This document shows positions 24,849 to 34,457 of a stretch of 64,000 nucleotides of DNA, in pieces (the first letter of the stretch is position 1; each line of letters starts with the position of its first letter). This DNA comes from Mesorhizobium intechi. Lineage in GTDB: Bacteria > Pseudomonadota > Alphaproteobacteria > Rhizobiales > Rhizobiaceae. Made by a program: the position numbers and the translations under genes. The notes under the pieces were generated by a model, which was not told the DNA's origin, searched no databases, and saw nothing but the letters and a program-made list of their open reading frames with translations. The stretch is taken from NCBI RefSeq assembly GCF_002879535.1, contig NZ_PNOT02000061.1, positions 32,620-96,619 of the forward strand, in the 5' to 3' direction.

Positions 24849-26029
24849 GCCCGTGCCTTTGCCTTCGCCCGCGGCGACAGACTGGCGAAAATCTCGCCCA
24901 TATGCTCTCCGAGTGCCGGTGGCGGCTTCGTCGGCAACGGCGCCCTGCCATTGACCATGAAGCCGCCGCGCAGCACCGTCAGTGGCCTGTCCATCCCGGC
25001 AACATCGTCAAAATTGGCGATCACCTGGCGTTCGAGCACTTGCGGCTCGGCCAGCACTTGCGGGATGGTCAGCACCCGGCCCGCCGGCACCCCTGCCCGG
25101 TTCAATCTTTCCTCCCAGGCGGCCGCCGGAGCATCCGTCAGGGTGTCCTCGATCTCGGCTTTCAGCGCCGCACGGTTCTTCTTGCGCGTCTCGCGCTCCG
25201 CGAAGCGAGGATCGGAAGCCAGTTCCGGCCGCCCAATCAGCCGGCAAAGCGTCACGAACTGCTCTTGCTTGTTGGCGGCGATGTTGAGCAGCCCATCGCC
25301 GGTGCGAAAGGCGCCGGACGGTGCCGCTGTCATGTTCTCATTGCCCATCGGCTTGGGATCGACCCCTGCCGTCAGGTAGTTCGACACCGGCCAGCCGAGC
25401 GCGGAAAGCGTGCATTCGAGCATCGAGACGTCAAGGAAGGCGCCCTCGCCCGATGTCTTCTGCCTGACCAGCGCCGATGCGATCGCGAAAGCGCCGACCA
25501 GACCACCCAGTGTATCGGCGACCGGATAGCCGACGCGCAGTGGCGCCGTTTCCGGCGTGCCGGTGATGCTCATAATGCCCGACAGGCCCTGGATGATCTG
25601 GTCGTAGGCGGGATTGTCGCGCATCGGCCCGGTCTGGCCGAAACCCGATATCGCGCAATAGACGAGGCCGGGGCGGACCGCCTTCAGCGCTTCGTGGCCG
25701 AGGCCAAGTCGATCCATCACGCCGGGGCGGAAATTCTCCACCAGCGCGTCGGCACTGGCGACCAGATCGAGGAAACGCTCGCGATCGGCTTCTGTCTTCA
25801 GATCCAGCATGACAGATCGTTTGCCGGCGTTCTGCGCCAGGAACGAGGCGCCCATGCCGGCCTGGTTGAGGCTTGGCGAACCGCCGAGCTGGCGCGCCAG
25901 GTCGCCGCCTTGCGGTCCCTCGACCTTGATCACGTCGGCGCCCAGCAGCGCCAGCTGATAGGCACAATAAGGCCCGGCCAGAACATTGGTCAGGTCGAGG
26001 ACGCGGATACCGGAAAGCAGGTCAGTCAT
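24845..26029 (-). CDS. CaiB/BaiF family CoA transferase (class III)
   Basis: A 394-residue protein with the family's N-terminal GIRVLDLTNVLAGPYCAYQLALLGADVIKVEGP, the catalytic Asp in NPAYDQIIQGLSG near residue 165, and GNENMTAAPSGAF. It moves CoA between carboxylic acids. Located between tctA and the lyase gene on one strand, it most likely activates the imported acid before cleavage. The donor and acceptor acids cannot be read from sequence. Its stop overlaps the lyase start by four bases. Confidence 0.9.
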   Translation of the reverse strand: MTDLLSGIRVLDLTNVLAGPYCAYQLALLGADVIKVEGPQGGDLARQLGGSPSLNQAGMGASFLAQNAGKRSVMLDLKTEADRERFLDLVASADALVENFRPGVMDRLGLGHEALKAVRPGLVYCAISGFGQTGPMRDNPAYDQIIQGLSGIMSITGTPETAPLRVGYPVADTLGGLVGAFAIASALVRQKTSGEGAFLDVSMLECTLSALGWPVSNYLTAGVDPKPMGNENMTAAPSGAFRTGDGLLNIAANKQEQFVTLCRLIGRPELASDPRFAERETRKKNRAALKAEIEDTLTDAPAAAWEERLNRAGVPAGRVLTIPQVLAEPQVLERQVIANFDDVAGMDRPLTVLRGGFMVNGRAPLPTKPPPALGEHMGEIFASLSPRAKAKARA

Positions 26030-26043
26030 GTCTTCTCAATCGA

Positions 26044-27567
26044 TCAGGCATCGCCCGGCACATGCTCCGGCCCGCGCCGCCGGCGGTGCTCGATGAAGGA
26101 CCAGATATGCGGCCCGACCAGGCCGATGAAGGCGAGCGTCAACAGCGTCAGCGACAGCGGATGCTTGTAGAACACCGACCAGTCGCCATTCGAGATGGTC
26201 ATCGCCCGGCGGAACTGGGTTTCGGCGAGCGGTCCCAGGATCATGCCGATGATGACAGGCGCGGTCGGGAAATCGAAGCGCCGCATCAGGAAGCCCGCCG
26301 CCCCCAGGAGATAGAGGATTACGAGATCGATGGGCGACTGCGAGATGCCATAGGTGCCGACGGTCGCGAACACCAGGATGCCGGCATAAAGCTGTGGCGC
26401 CGGGATCTTCAGCAACCGCACCCACAATCCGATCAGCGGCAAATTGAGGATGACGAGGATGATGTTGGCGATGAACAGGCTGGCGATCAGGCCCCAGACC
26501 AAATTGGCCTGAGTGGTCAAAAGCAGCGGCCCGGGATTGATGCCGTAGCTCTGGAAGGCCGACAGCATGATCGCGGCTGTCGCCGAAGTCGGCAGGCCGA
26601 GCGTCAGCATCGGCACCAGCACGCCGGCGGCGGACGCATTGTTGGCGGCCTCCGGACCGGCGACGCCCTCGATGGCGCCGACCGTGCCGAACTCCTCCTT
26701 GTGGTTCGACAGCTTCTTCTCGACGGCGTAGGACAGGAAGGTCGGGATTTCGGCGCCGCCGGCCGGCATGGCACCGATCGGGAAGCCGATCGCCGCACCG
26801 CGCAGCCACGCCTTCCATGAGCGGCCCCATTCGGCCGCGGTCATGTAGAGCGAGCCTTTCAGCGGCACGATCTCGTCCTTGCCGGCATAGCGGCGCGAGG
26901 CCATGTAGAGCGTCTCGCCGACTGCGAACAGGCCGACGGCGGCGATGATGACGTCGACGCCGTCGAGCAGTTCGGTCGTGCCGAAGGTGAAGCGCGGCTG
27001 GCCGGTCTGCAGGTCGACGCCGATCATGCCGATGACGAAGCCGGCAAACAGGCTGGTGAGCCCGCGCACCGAGGACGAACCGAGCACGGCCGAAACGGTG
27101 ATGAAGGCCAGCACCATCAGCGAGAAATATTCGGCCGGACCGAAAGCCAGCGCGAACTTGACCACCACCGGCGCCAGGAAGGCGACACCCAGCGTGCCGA
27201 GCGTGCCGGCGACGAAGGAGCCGATCGCCGAGGTGGCAAGGGCCGCTCCCCCACGGCCGGACCGCGCCATCTTGTTGCCTTCCAGCGCGGTGACGATGGT
27301 GGCGCTTTCACCAGGCGTGTTGAGCAGGATCGACGTCGTCGAGCCGCCATACATGGCACCGTAATAGATGCCGGCGAACAGGATGAAGGAGGCTTCCGGC
27401 GCGACCTGATAGGTGATCGGCAGAAGCAGCGCGATGGTCAGCGCCGGCCCGAGGCCAGGCAGCACGCCGATGGCGGTGCCGAGCGTGGTGCCGAGCAGGC
27501 ACCACAGAAGATTGACCGGGGTGAAGGCTACCGCGAAGCCGTGGGCGAGTTGTTCGAGCGTGTTCAT
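26044..27567 (-). CDS. tctA: tripartite tricarboxylate transporter, large membrane subunit TctA
   Basis: A 507-residue membrane protein with about twelve hydrophobic segments and the duplicated TctA signatures: [20 protein letters not shown] near residue 35 and [22 protein letters not shown] near residue 255. A third conserved block is [20 protein letters not shown]. It forms the transport channel with TctB and receives substrate from TctC. ATG 27567 was chosen over TTG 27582. It is encoded directly upstream of the CoA transferase. Confidence 0.94.
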   Translation of the reverse strand: MNTLEQLAHGFAVAFTPVNLLWCLLGTTLGTAIGVLPGLGPALTIALLLPITYQVAPEASFILFAGIYYGAMYGGSTTSILLNTPGESATIVTALEGNKMARSGRGGAALATSAIGSFVAGTLGTLGVAFLAPVVVKFALAFGPAEYFSLMVLAFITVSAVLGSSSVRGLTSLFAGFVIGMIGVDLQTGQPRFTFGTTELLDGVDVIIAAVGLFAVGETLYMASRRYAGKDEIVPLKGSLYMTAAEWGRSWKAWLRGAAIGFPIGAMPAGGAEIPTFLSYAVEKKLSNHKEEFGTVGAIEGVAGPEAANNASAAGVLVPMLTLGLPTSATAAIMLSAFQSYGINPGPLLLTTQANLVWGLIASLFIANIILVILNLPLIGLWVRLLKIPAPQLYAGILVFATVGTYGISQSPIDLVILYLLGAAGFLMRRFDFPTAPVIIGMILGPLAETQFRRAMTISNGDWSVFYKHPLSLTLLTLAFIGLVGPHIWSFIEHRRRRGPEHVPGDA

Positions 27568-27571
27568 GGCC

Positions 27572-28108
27572 TCACGCCCCAAACGCGCCGGCGATCGCGT
27601 CGATCACCGTGTTCAGCTGGTTCTCGATGAAACCGGCACCGATATTGACGCCGAGCGCCCTGGCGAAGCCGAAATAGGCGGCCAGCGCCAGTACAAGGCC
27701 GGTGAGCGCGTCGCGCAGCGTGTGCTTGCTGCCGAAGCCGTAGCAGACGAGAACGAACATGATCACCGATGCCGCCGTGAAACCGAGCGGCCGAATGAGC
27801 AGCAGGTTGGCCAGAAGGCCGATGACGACGAAGCCCATCGCCTTCCAGTCGGTCGGCGTTTCCTTTTCCTCCTCCGGTTGCCAGCCGCCGCGAAACGCGG
27901 CGAGGATGAGCAGCAGCGACAGCACCACCAGGCCGACCATGGTGAGATAGGGAAAGACGGTCGGGCCGACCTTGGAATAGAGCGGCGACACCGGGATCGC
28001 CAGCGTCTGCCAGGCAACAGCGCCGGCACAGGCGAGAAGCCCGATGCCAACAAGCAATTCTGGCATGGCAAGGCGCAAGGGCGGCGTCGGATGGTTGATG
28101 GTGCTCAT
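27572..28108 (-). CDS. tctB: tripartite tricarboxylate transporter, small membrane subunit TctB
   Basis: A 178-residue protein with four hydrophobic segments and the TctB pattern: [19 protein letters not shown] near the N-terminus, [23 protein letters not shown], a charged central loop ([15 protein letters not shown]), then two more hydrophobic segments. It partners TctA and ends four bases before the tctA start. The charged loop probably faces the cytoplasm. Confidence 0.9.
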   Translation of the reverse strand: MSTINHPTPPLRLAMPELLVGIGLLACAGAVAWQTLAIPVSPLYSKVGPTVFPYLTMVGLVVLSLLLILAAFRGGWQPEEEKETPTDWKAMGFVVIGLLANLLLIRPLGFTAASVIMFVLVCYGFGSKHTLRDALTGLVLALAAYFGFARALGVNIGAGFIENQLNTVIDAIAGAFGA

Positions 28109-28244
28109 GGAATGTCCTCCCCAGGACTACGGGCCAAGACGGCTGTCATCGGCCTTCATGCTGTCAGCCATGACCGACCTCATCTCCGATGCGATCGACC
28201 GACCTGAGAAAATGAGGGACGGCTCGCGCCGTCCCCTAGGGAAA

Positions 28245-29222
28245 TCAGGCGAGGCCTAGATCCTTGAGGATGGCTTCGATACGCGCTGAATCCTCGGCAA
28301 CGAATTTCGCATAGTCATCGCCGGTGAGCAGGATGGGCGTCCAGTTGCGGTTCTTGCATTCGGTGGCCCACGCATCGCTCTTGGCCATGGTCTCCACCAG
28401 CGTGATCATCGCCGCCTTGTCGGCGTCGGACACGCCAGGGGGCGCGAAGACGCCGCGCCAGTTGAACAGTTCGACATCGATGCCGGCTTCCTTCAGCGTC
28501 GGCGCGTCGATGCCGTCCTGGCGCTTGTCGGCCGAGATGGCGAGCAGCCTGAGCGCACCCGCCTTGACCTGTTCGGAGAATTCACCGAAGCCGGAGATGC
28601 CCGCGGCCACCTGATTGCCGAGCAGCGCCGACAAGGCCTCGCCGCCGCCGGCGAACGGCACATAGGAAAGATTGGTCGCCGGAACGCCTACCGTCTTGGC
28701 GATCAGGCCGAACAGGATGTGGTCGGAGCCCCCGGCCGAACCACCGGCAACGGGAACCTTCGTCGGATCGGCCTTGAGCGCGGCGACGAAATCGGCGGCC
28801 GTCTTGAAGGGTGATTCCGCCGGCACCACCAGGGCCTCGAATTCGCCGGTGAGACGGGCGATTGGCGTGACTTGCGTCAGATTGTTGGCGGCCTTGTTGG
28901 CGATGATGGCGCCGACCATGACCATGCCGGCGACCATCAGCGAATCGCCCTTGCCGTTCCACTGGCTGATGAACTGCGGCAGCCCGACCGTGCCCCCGGC
29001 GCCGCCGACATTGGTGATCTGCGAGCCGGAGATCAGCTTCTCCGCGCGCATCACCTGATCCATCGTGCGCCCCGTCTGGTCCCAGCCGCCGCCGGGCGCC
29101 GCCGGAACGAATATCTGGATCTGCTGTGTGCCTTCGGCGAAAGCCGGCGTGAGATGAAGGCCTGCAAGGCCGGCAGCGCCCGCAGCCGCCGTGCTCATCA
29201 AAAATCTGCGTCTGTTCAGCAT
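28245..29222 (-). CDS. tctC: tripartite tricarboxylate transporter substrate-binding protein (TctC/Bug)
   Basis: A 325-residue protein with a Tat-type leader (LNRRRFLMSTAAAGAAGLAG) and a Bug/TctC solute-binding domain: IQIFVPAAPGGGWDQTGRTMDQVM, VGGAGGTVGLPQFI, and later PVAGGSAGGSDHILFGLIAK. The twin-arginine leader is unlike the Sec leader of the second TctC at 34711. ATG 29222 has a strong GGAGGA upstream; a longer frame to 29276 exists. It is the first gene of the tctC-tctB-tctA-CoA transferase-lyase operon, divergent from the IclR regulator. Confidence 0.93.
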   Translation of the reverse strand: MLNRRRFLMSTAAAGAAGLAGLHLTPAFAEGTQQIQIFVPAAPGGGWDQTGRTMDQVMRAEKLISGSQITNVGGAGGTVGLPQFISQWNGKGDSLMVAGMVMVGAIIANKAANNLTQVTPIARLTGEFEALVVPAESPFKTAADFVAALKADPTKVPVAGGSAGGSDHILFGLIAKTVGVPATNLSYVPFAGGGEALSALLGNQVAAGISGFGEFSEQVKAGALRLLAISADKRQDGIDAPTLKEAGIDVELFNWRGVFAPPGVSDADKAAMITLVETMAKSDAWATECKNRNWTPILLTGDDYAKFVAEDSARIEAILKDLGLA

Positions 29223-29314
29223 GGGATTCCTCCAGATCACGACACCTCCTCCGGTGCCTGCCAAACGCGCCTGCATTCACAGACCCGTGATCGAGTTCAA
29301 GCAGATGTTACCGA

Positions 29315-29351
29315 GTTCTGTCAACGGGAACGATATTCTGCTGGACAGAAC
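29315..29351. promoter_or_regulatory. inverted repeat between tctC and the IclR gene
   Basis: GTTCTGTC (29315-29322) and GACAGAAC (29344-29351) are perfect inverted copies. A third related half site, TTCTG at 29336-29340, lies inside. The position in the 180-bp divergent gap makes it a candidate operator for the adjacent IclR-family regulator. Spacing is longer than in classical IclR palindromes. Confidence 0.4.
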
Positions 29352-29403
29352 GGCCCGGCAGCGCGACAGACTGGCCCTCGGGCATCTCGGGGTTGGAACC
29401 ACA

Positions 29404-30174
29404 ATGGACTCGCCAAGCAGATCAACTGGTGCCGTAAGCCGGCATGCGTCCGTCGAAGGCGTTGCAGCCCTCGATCGGGCGATCGCCATCCTCGATGCCT
29501 TCACCACGGCCGAACGCTCGCTCAGCCTGGCTGAAATCGCCGCGCGCACCGGTCTTTACAAGAGCACGATCCTGCGGCTGGCCAATTCGCTGCTGCGTGG
29601 GCAACTGCTGGAGCGGCTGGACGACGGGCGCTATCGTGTCGGGCCCGCAACCTTCCGGCTGGGCGCGCTCTATCAGCGTTCGGTCGTGGCGGTCGACATC
29701 CTGCTGCCGATCATGCGCGACCTTTCGGAGCGCAGTTGGGAGAGCGTTGCCTTCTACGTTCGTTCGGGCGACGTCCGCACCTGTCTTTATCGCGTCGAAT
29801 CCAAGCACCCGATCCGCTACACCATACGCGAGGGCGACGTGTTGCCTTTGCTCGTCGGTTCGGGTGGACGCGTGCTTGCGGCATTTTCCGGCCAGCCGGG
29901 CGAACCCTACGAAACCATACGCAGGACCTGCAACTGCCTCGCCGTCGGCGACCGCGACCCCGAGACGGCGGGCATCTCGGCACCGGTATTCGGACCGGGA
30001 CGGGTGCTGCTCGGCGCCTTGACGCTGGCTGGGCCGAGCACGCGCGTCGATGCCGCCTTCCTTCAGCGCATGAAACGGCCGCTGCTCGAGGCGGCGGCCC
30101 GCGCCACCCGCGCATTCGGCGAGGATGCCTCGATGCTCGAACAGGCAAGTCTTGCGGCGGAAGCGCTGCCCTGA
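29404..30174 (+). CDS. IclR family transcriptional regulator
   Basis: A 256-residue protein. The N-terminal winged helix spans about residues 15-75 (VAALDRAIAILDAFTTAERSLSLAEIAARTGLYKSTILRL), followed by the IclR effector domain (ESVAFYVRSGDVRTCLYRVESK; LLVGSGGRVLAAF). It is divergent from the tct/CoA-transferase/lyase operon, the usual place for its regulator. Effector is probably the imported carboxylate or its product. The effector domain contains RTCNC at about 172-176, where some IclR members have a conserved Cys. Confidence 0.9.
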   Translation: MDSPSRSTGAVSRHASVEGVAALDRAIAILDAFTTAERSLSLAEIAARTGLYKSTILRLANSLLRGQLLERLDDGRYRVGPATFRLGALYQRSVVAVDILLPIMRDLSERSWESVAFYVRSGDVRTCLYRVESKHPIRYTIREGDVLPLLVGSGGRVLAAFSGQPGEPYETIRRTCNCLAVGDRDPETAGISAPVFGPGRVLLGALTLAGPSTRVDAAFLQRMKRPLLEAAARATRAFGEDASMLEQASLAAEALP

Positions 30175-30434
30175 CCCGCGCGGCTGCGGGCCTAAAAGAG
30201 CCGACAAGGTTCGAATACAAACCGATTCAATTTGAAGCAGTCTCGTGACGTTGCGTAATATTCGGCCCTCCAGATCAAGAAAAGGCTTCATAGAGAACGG
30301 AACTATTTATTGGCTGTTAAGCCCCTCGTGATATCCGGCTGTTGTCGCCATTTGCGCGACATGAGGGAAGAAAATCGTCTCAACCGACGGGTGGAACAGT
30401 CGGACAGACGCGCTGACAGGATCATGGCACGTCC

Positions 30435-32933
30435 GTGAATTCGAATAAGCCGTCATCGATGGACGCCAGCCCCCGTCTTCTCGGGCTCGTCTGGCCGTTC
30501 ATCGCCGTCGTCCTCATCCAGGCGCTGGTCGCCAGCCTCAGCCTGTCCACGCTTTCGGCGGTTCGGGCCTATGTCGGCGGGGAAAGCCAGTGGTCCAAGG
30601 GGCAAAAGCACGCCATCTATTTCCTCAGCCTCTATGCGGATACCGGCAATGAGGCGTTCTTCGCCGAGTATCGCGAAGCGATCGCCGTTCCGCTGGCCGA
30701 TCGCTCGGCCCGCCTGGCGCTCGAGCAGCCCGAACCCGATACAGAGGCAGCGCGAACGGGCTTTCTGCAGGGAAGAAACCACCCGGACGACGTAGCCGGG
30801 CTGATCTGGCTGTTCCAGAATTTTCGGAGGTTCAGCTATCTCGATACCGCTATTCGGCACTGGACGGCGGCCGACACGATGATCCTCGCCATCCAGCGGC
30901 TCGGCGATGCGATGCATGCGACGCTGGGCAAGGGGCCGGCGTCGGCAGCCGAGATCAGCGCCTGGAAGGCGGAAATTCATCGGCTCGATCGTCAGGTCAC
31001 CCCATTGTCCAAGGCCTTCTCGGACAGTCTGGGTGAGGGTTCGCGCTTCATCCAGATCCTGCTCACCTTTGCCAATCTCGTCACCGCCGCGTCGTTGATC
31101 CTGCTTGCCGTGTGGCGCACGCGCAAGCTCCTGGCGCAGCGCCAGGCCTTCCAGCTGGCGCTCAATGCCGAGCGCGAGCGCGCCCAGATCACACTCGCTT
31201 CTATTGGCCAGGCCGTCATCAGCACCGGCCGCGACGGGCGGCTCGACTACATGAATGCGGTTGCCGAGAAACTGCTGGCCTGCCCGGTCGGCGCTGCCAG
31301 GGGCAAACCCATCACAGCGTTCTTTCGCCTCGTCGACAAGGACACTGGCGTTGAAGAAACGCAGTTGGTCGAGCGCCTCCTGGCCGGCGAAGCGCGCCGT
31401 TCCAGCGCCCGTCCACAATTGCTGCAGCGGGCGGACGGCTCCGTTGTTCCCGTCGCGCTGACCGGCGCGCCGCTGCTCGTTTCCGGTGACGTCGTCGGCG
31501 CCGTGCTCGCCCTCCACGACATGACGCGCGAAGAGGACTACATCGAACGGCTTTCGTGGCAGGCTTCGCATGATGCGTTGACCGGCCTCGCCAACCGGCG
31601 CGATTTCGAAGGCCGGCTGGAAAGGACGCTCATCGAATTGCAGGGCCAGCCCCGGCAGCACGCCTTGATGTATCTCGATCTCGATCAGTTCAAGCTGGTC
31701 AACGATACGTGTGGCCATGCGGCGGGTGACCAGTTGCTGCGCCAGATCTCGGCGCTGCTGACCTGCGAATTGCGGCCGGGCGACGTGCTGGCACGATTGG
31801 GCGGCGACGAGTTCGGCGTGCTGCTGGTCGATTGTGAAGCCAATGAAGCGTGCGACATCGCCGAACGGCTGCGCGCGGCGGTACAGAACCTGCATTTCGT
31901 CTGGGATGGCAGGCCGTTCAACACCAGCGTCAGCGTCGGCATGGTGGAGATCGCCAACGCGCAGGTGACGATCGAGGAAGTGCTGCGGGCCGCCGACGTC
32001 GCATGCTACATGGCCAAGGAGAAGGGCCGCAACCGCGTACAGATCCACAACGACGGCGACCTCGACTTGCGCGAGCGTTTCGGCGAGATGGCCTGGGTAC
32101 AGCGGCTGCACGACGCGCTGGAGCAAAACCGTTTCCGGCTTCATGCGCAGGAAATCTGGCCGCTCAACGACGACATCGTCGAGGCGGGAGCGCATATAGA
32201 GATCCTGTTGCGGCTGACCGACGAACACGGCAGCTTCGTCACCCCACAGAGTTTCATTCCCGCGGCCGAGCGCTATGGCCTGATGCCGTCGATCGACCGC
32301 TGGGTGGTGTGCAACACCTTCCGCATCCTGGCCGCCCGGCAGGCCGATCCACGCACGCCGCCGATCGCGACATGCGCCATCAATCTTTCCGGCGCGACGT
32401 TCGGCGATGAAGGCTTTCTCGGCTTCCTGCGCGAGCAGTTCCTCATCCATGGCATTTCGCCTGCCATGATCTGCCTGGAGATCACCGAAACCAGCGCTAT
32501 CGCCAATCTCACCAATGCCATGCGCTTCATTGCGGATCTGCGCGGCCTGGGCTGCCGCTTCGCGCTCGACGATTTCGGCTCCGGCATGTCGTCCTTCGCC
32601 TATCTGAAGCACCTGCCGGTCGACTACCTCAAGATCGACGGCAGCTTCGTCAAGGACATGCTGGACGACCGCATCGACCGCGCCATGGTCGAGATGATCC
32701 ACCACATCGGCAAGGTCATGGGCAAGCGTACCATCGCCGAGTTCGTCGAGAGCGACGGTATCGCCGCTGCGCTGAAGACAATCGGCGTCGATTATGCGCA
32801 GGGCTACGGGATCGCCAGGCCGACGCCGTTCGATGCCTCGACGGTGCTGCTAGGCCGGGGCGTCACGCCGGCCGCCGAAAGCGTCGATCCATGGGCCGAC
32901 CTGGCGCGGAAGCTGCGCCGCAAGGCCGGCTAG
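30435..32933 (+). CDS. GGDEF-EAL membrane signalling protein
   Basis: An 832-residue protein. A first transmembrane segment at about 15-38, an extracytoplasmic helical region, and a second at about 205-225 (ILLTFANLVTAASLILLAVW) are followed by a PAS-like region (about 250-360), a GGDEF domain with intact GGDEF at 456-460, and an EAL domain. The catalytic motif is EIL rather than EAL at 589-591, but other EAL residues are kept (INLSG; LEITET; ALDDFGSG; LKIDGSF; AEFVES). It may both make and degrade cyclic-di-GMP; which activity dominates cannot be told. Start GTG 30435, or ATG 30459. Confidence 0.92.
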   Translation: MNSNKPSSMDASPRLLGLVWPFIAVVLIQALVASLSLSTLSAVRAYVGGESQWSKGQKHAIYFLSLYADTGNEAFFAEYREAIAVPLADRSARLALEQPEPDTEAARTGFLQGRNHPDDVAGLIWLFQNFRRFSYLDTAIRHWTAADTMILAIQRLGDAMHATLGKGPASAAEISAWKAEIHRLDRQVTPLSKAFSDSLGEGSRFIQILLTFANLVTAASLILLAVWRTRKLLAQRQAFQLALNAERERAQITLASIGQAVISTGRDGRLDYMNAVAEKLLACPVGAARGKPITAFFRLVDKDTGVEETQLVERLLAGEARRSSARPQLLQRADGSVVPVALTGAPLLVSGDVVGAVLALHDMTREEDYIERLSWQASHDALTGLANRRDFEGRLERTLIELQGQPRQHALMYLDLDQFKLVNDTCGHAAGDQLLRQISALLTCELRPGDVLARLGGDEFGVLLVDCEANEACDIAERLRAAVQNLHFVWDGRPFNTSVSVGMVEIANAQVTIEEVLRAADVACYMAKEKGRNRVQIHNDGDLDLRERFGEMAWVQRLHDALEQNRFRLHAQEIWPLNDDIVEAGAHIEILLRLTDEHGSFVTPQSFIPAAERYGLMPSIDRWVVCNTFRILAARQADPRTPPIATCAINLSGATFGDEGFLGFLREQFLIHGISPAMICLEITETSAIANLTNAMRFIADLRGLGCRFALDDFGSGMSSFAYLKHLPVDYLKIDGSFVKDMLDDRIDRAMVEMIHHIGKVMGKRTIAEFVESDGIAAALKTIGVDYAQGYGIARPTPFDASTVLLGRGVTPAAESVDPWADLARKLRRKAG

Positions 32934-32955
32934 TCGACAGGACCGCAATCCCGGT

Positions 32956-33495
32956 TCACGACAGCCGCTCCAGCAGCACAGTCGGGGCGTCATGATACGT
33001 GGTTCGCAACACCTCGCGATAGCCGATCTTGTCAGCGACATTCAACGAGGCCGTATTCTCGGGATCGATGATGCAGACGGTTTTCACCCGTCCGAAGGCT
33101 TCTTCGCCCCAGGCCAGCACACGGCCGACGACCTCTGTGGCGAGGCCCGCCCCGTGAACAGCCGGCGCCAGCGCCCATCCGGCCTCGGGAATGCCTTCGA
33201 TCGACGGTTCCATGTCGCGCTTTAGATCGTGAAAACCGGCCTCGCCGACGAAGCGGCCCGTCGCCTTCTCCTCGATCGCCCAGAAACCGTAACCGAGTAG
33301 CGACCAAAGGCCGGCATGGCGCAGGAAGCGCATCCAGCTTTCCTCGCGCGTGCGTGGCTTGCCGCCGATGAAGCGGGTGACGGTCGGGTCGGCCCACATC
33401 GCGGCATAGGCGTCGAAATCCTCCAGCCTGTGTGCCCGCAGAATGGTTCGCTGCGTCTCGATGACGGGAGCGACTGTGACTTTGCGGTTGTTCAT
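32956..33495 (-). CDS. GNAT family N-acetyltransferase (RimJ/RimL-like)
   Basis: A 179-residue protein of the acetyltransf_3 group. It has the typical opening TQRTILRAHRLEDFDAYAAMWADPTVTRFIGGKP, the core strand GYGFWAIEEKATGRFVGEAGF, motif A-like GAGLATEVVGRVLAWGEEAF, and the C-terminal DPENTASLNVADKIGYREV. Such enzymes acetylate protein N-termini or small molecules. ATG 33495 was chosen over upstream TTG 33549 by family alignment. It is convergent with the GGDEF-EAL gene. Confidence 0.88.
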   Translation of the reverse strand: MNNRKVTVAPVIETQRTILRAHRLEDFDAYAAMWADPTVTRFIGGKPRTREESWMRFLRHAGLWSLLGYGFWAIEEKATGRFVGEAGFHDLKRDMEPSIEGIPEAGWALAPAVHGAGLATEVVGRVLAWGEEAFGRVKTVCIIDPENTASLNVADKIGYREVLRTTYHDAPTVLLERLS

Positions 33496-33600
33496 GGGAT
33501 TTGCCTCGCTGATCTTGCCCGCGCCTAGCAAACTGCGCGTGCGGTGCAAGGGCCAGCGGAAGACGGACCGTCATCCAGAACAGCGGCCCGAAGCAGATCT

Positions 33601-33830
33601 TCAGCCGCGCCAGGCCCAGTTCATGCAGCCACCGCCACGTTGCAATTCGTCCAGCATCTGGTCGAGCCCTTCTGCTTTGATGTCCGGGCCCTTGGCACGG
33701 CAATCCAGCCGAGATAGTCATTCGTCTGGCAGCCCGGCCGGGCCTCATGGGCAGTCATCAGCCCGCGTTCCGCCAGGGCAAGGTGGATCAGGTCAGGCAT
33801 CGGATTCAGGAGCGTATCCGTCCAGTCATC
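33601..33830 (-). pseudogene. frameshifted remnant of a small protein gene (YdeI/OmpD-associated-like)
   Basis: The minus strand encodes a coherent C-terminus in two frames. The first reads DLIHLALAERGLMTAHEARP then QTNDYLGWI. After a one-base slip near 33690 the second frame reads AKGPDIKAEGLDQMLDELQ and ends NWAWRG at TGA 33601. Joining them gives a segment resembling the end of YdeI/OmpD-associated-type proteins (NDYxGWI ... AKRPET...LDQMLDEL). An in-frame TAG lies just upstream of 33830, so the 5' part is missing. The family call is tentative; the frameshift could also be a sequencing error. Confidence 0.4.
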
Positions 33831-33998
33831 CCTGCGTACCTAACGTGCCCGGACCGAGCGTCAGCGCCGCCTATGACAGGGACCAGCTTTCTATGGGAAT
33901 TCTGCCCGGCGGTGTTAATTTCCCGGCAGGCTGATTCAGCACATTTGCGGCGCGCCCCTTTCAGACGCGGGGCTGTCGCTCAACCCAAGGGAACAAAC

Positions 33999-34457
33999 AT
34001 GGACACGACCGACCTTGTGCTTGCCATTGTCCATCATCTGCTGGTGTTTTCCCTGGCAGGGATCATCGGCGCCGAATTTGTGCTGATCCGCGGCGACCTG
34101 CCCGCCGTAACCCTCAAGCGGCTCGCCGGCATCGACCGCCACTATGGCATCATCGCCTCACTCATCATCATCGTCGGCATCGGCCGTGTCCTCTGGGGCC
34201 TCAAGGGATGGGAGTTCTACGTCTACAACTGGATGTTCTGGGCCAAGATGGCGGCATTCGGCATTGTCGGCCTGCTTTCGATCATCCCGACCGTGCGCAT
34301 CATTTCCTGGAACCGGCAGGCCAGCGCCAATCCCTCATTCGTCGTGCCGGCGGGCGAACAGGCCTCGGTGAAGACCTATATCCGCGCCGAGGCCTTCGTC
34401 TTCCTGGTGATCCCGGTCTTCGCGGCGGCGATGGCGCGCGGCTACGGCTACCAATAG
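33999..34457 (+). CDS. DUF2214 family membrane protein
   Basis: A 152-residue protein with four hydrophobic segments: LVLAIVHHLLVFSLAGIIGAEF with the family's paired His at the N-terminus, YGIIASLIIIVGIGRVLWGL, FWAKMAAFGIVGLLSIIPTV, and a C-terminal VFLVIPVFAAAMARGYG. The RLAGIDRHYG and KGWEFYVYNWMFWAKM loops fit DUF2214. Some of its His residues could bind haem, but the function is unknown. ATG 33999 follows an AAGGGAACAAAC site. Confidence 0.82.
   Translation: MDTTDLVLAIVHHLLVFSLAGIIGAEFVLIRGDLPAVTLKRLAGIDRHYGIIASLIIIVGIGRVLWGLKGWEFYVYNWMFWAKMAAFGIVGLLSIIPTVRIISWNRQASANPSFVVPAGEQASVKTYIRAEAFVFLVIPVFAAAMARGYGYQ

Noticed and set aside
30453..32705. A 750-codon open frame on the strand opposite the GGDEF-EAL gene
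   Set aside because: Its translation has no family features and mirrors the codon structure of the real gene; long antisense frames are common in high-GC DNA.
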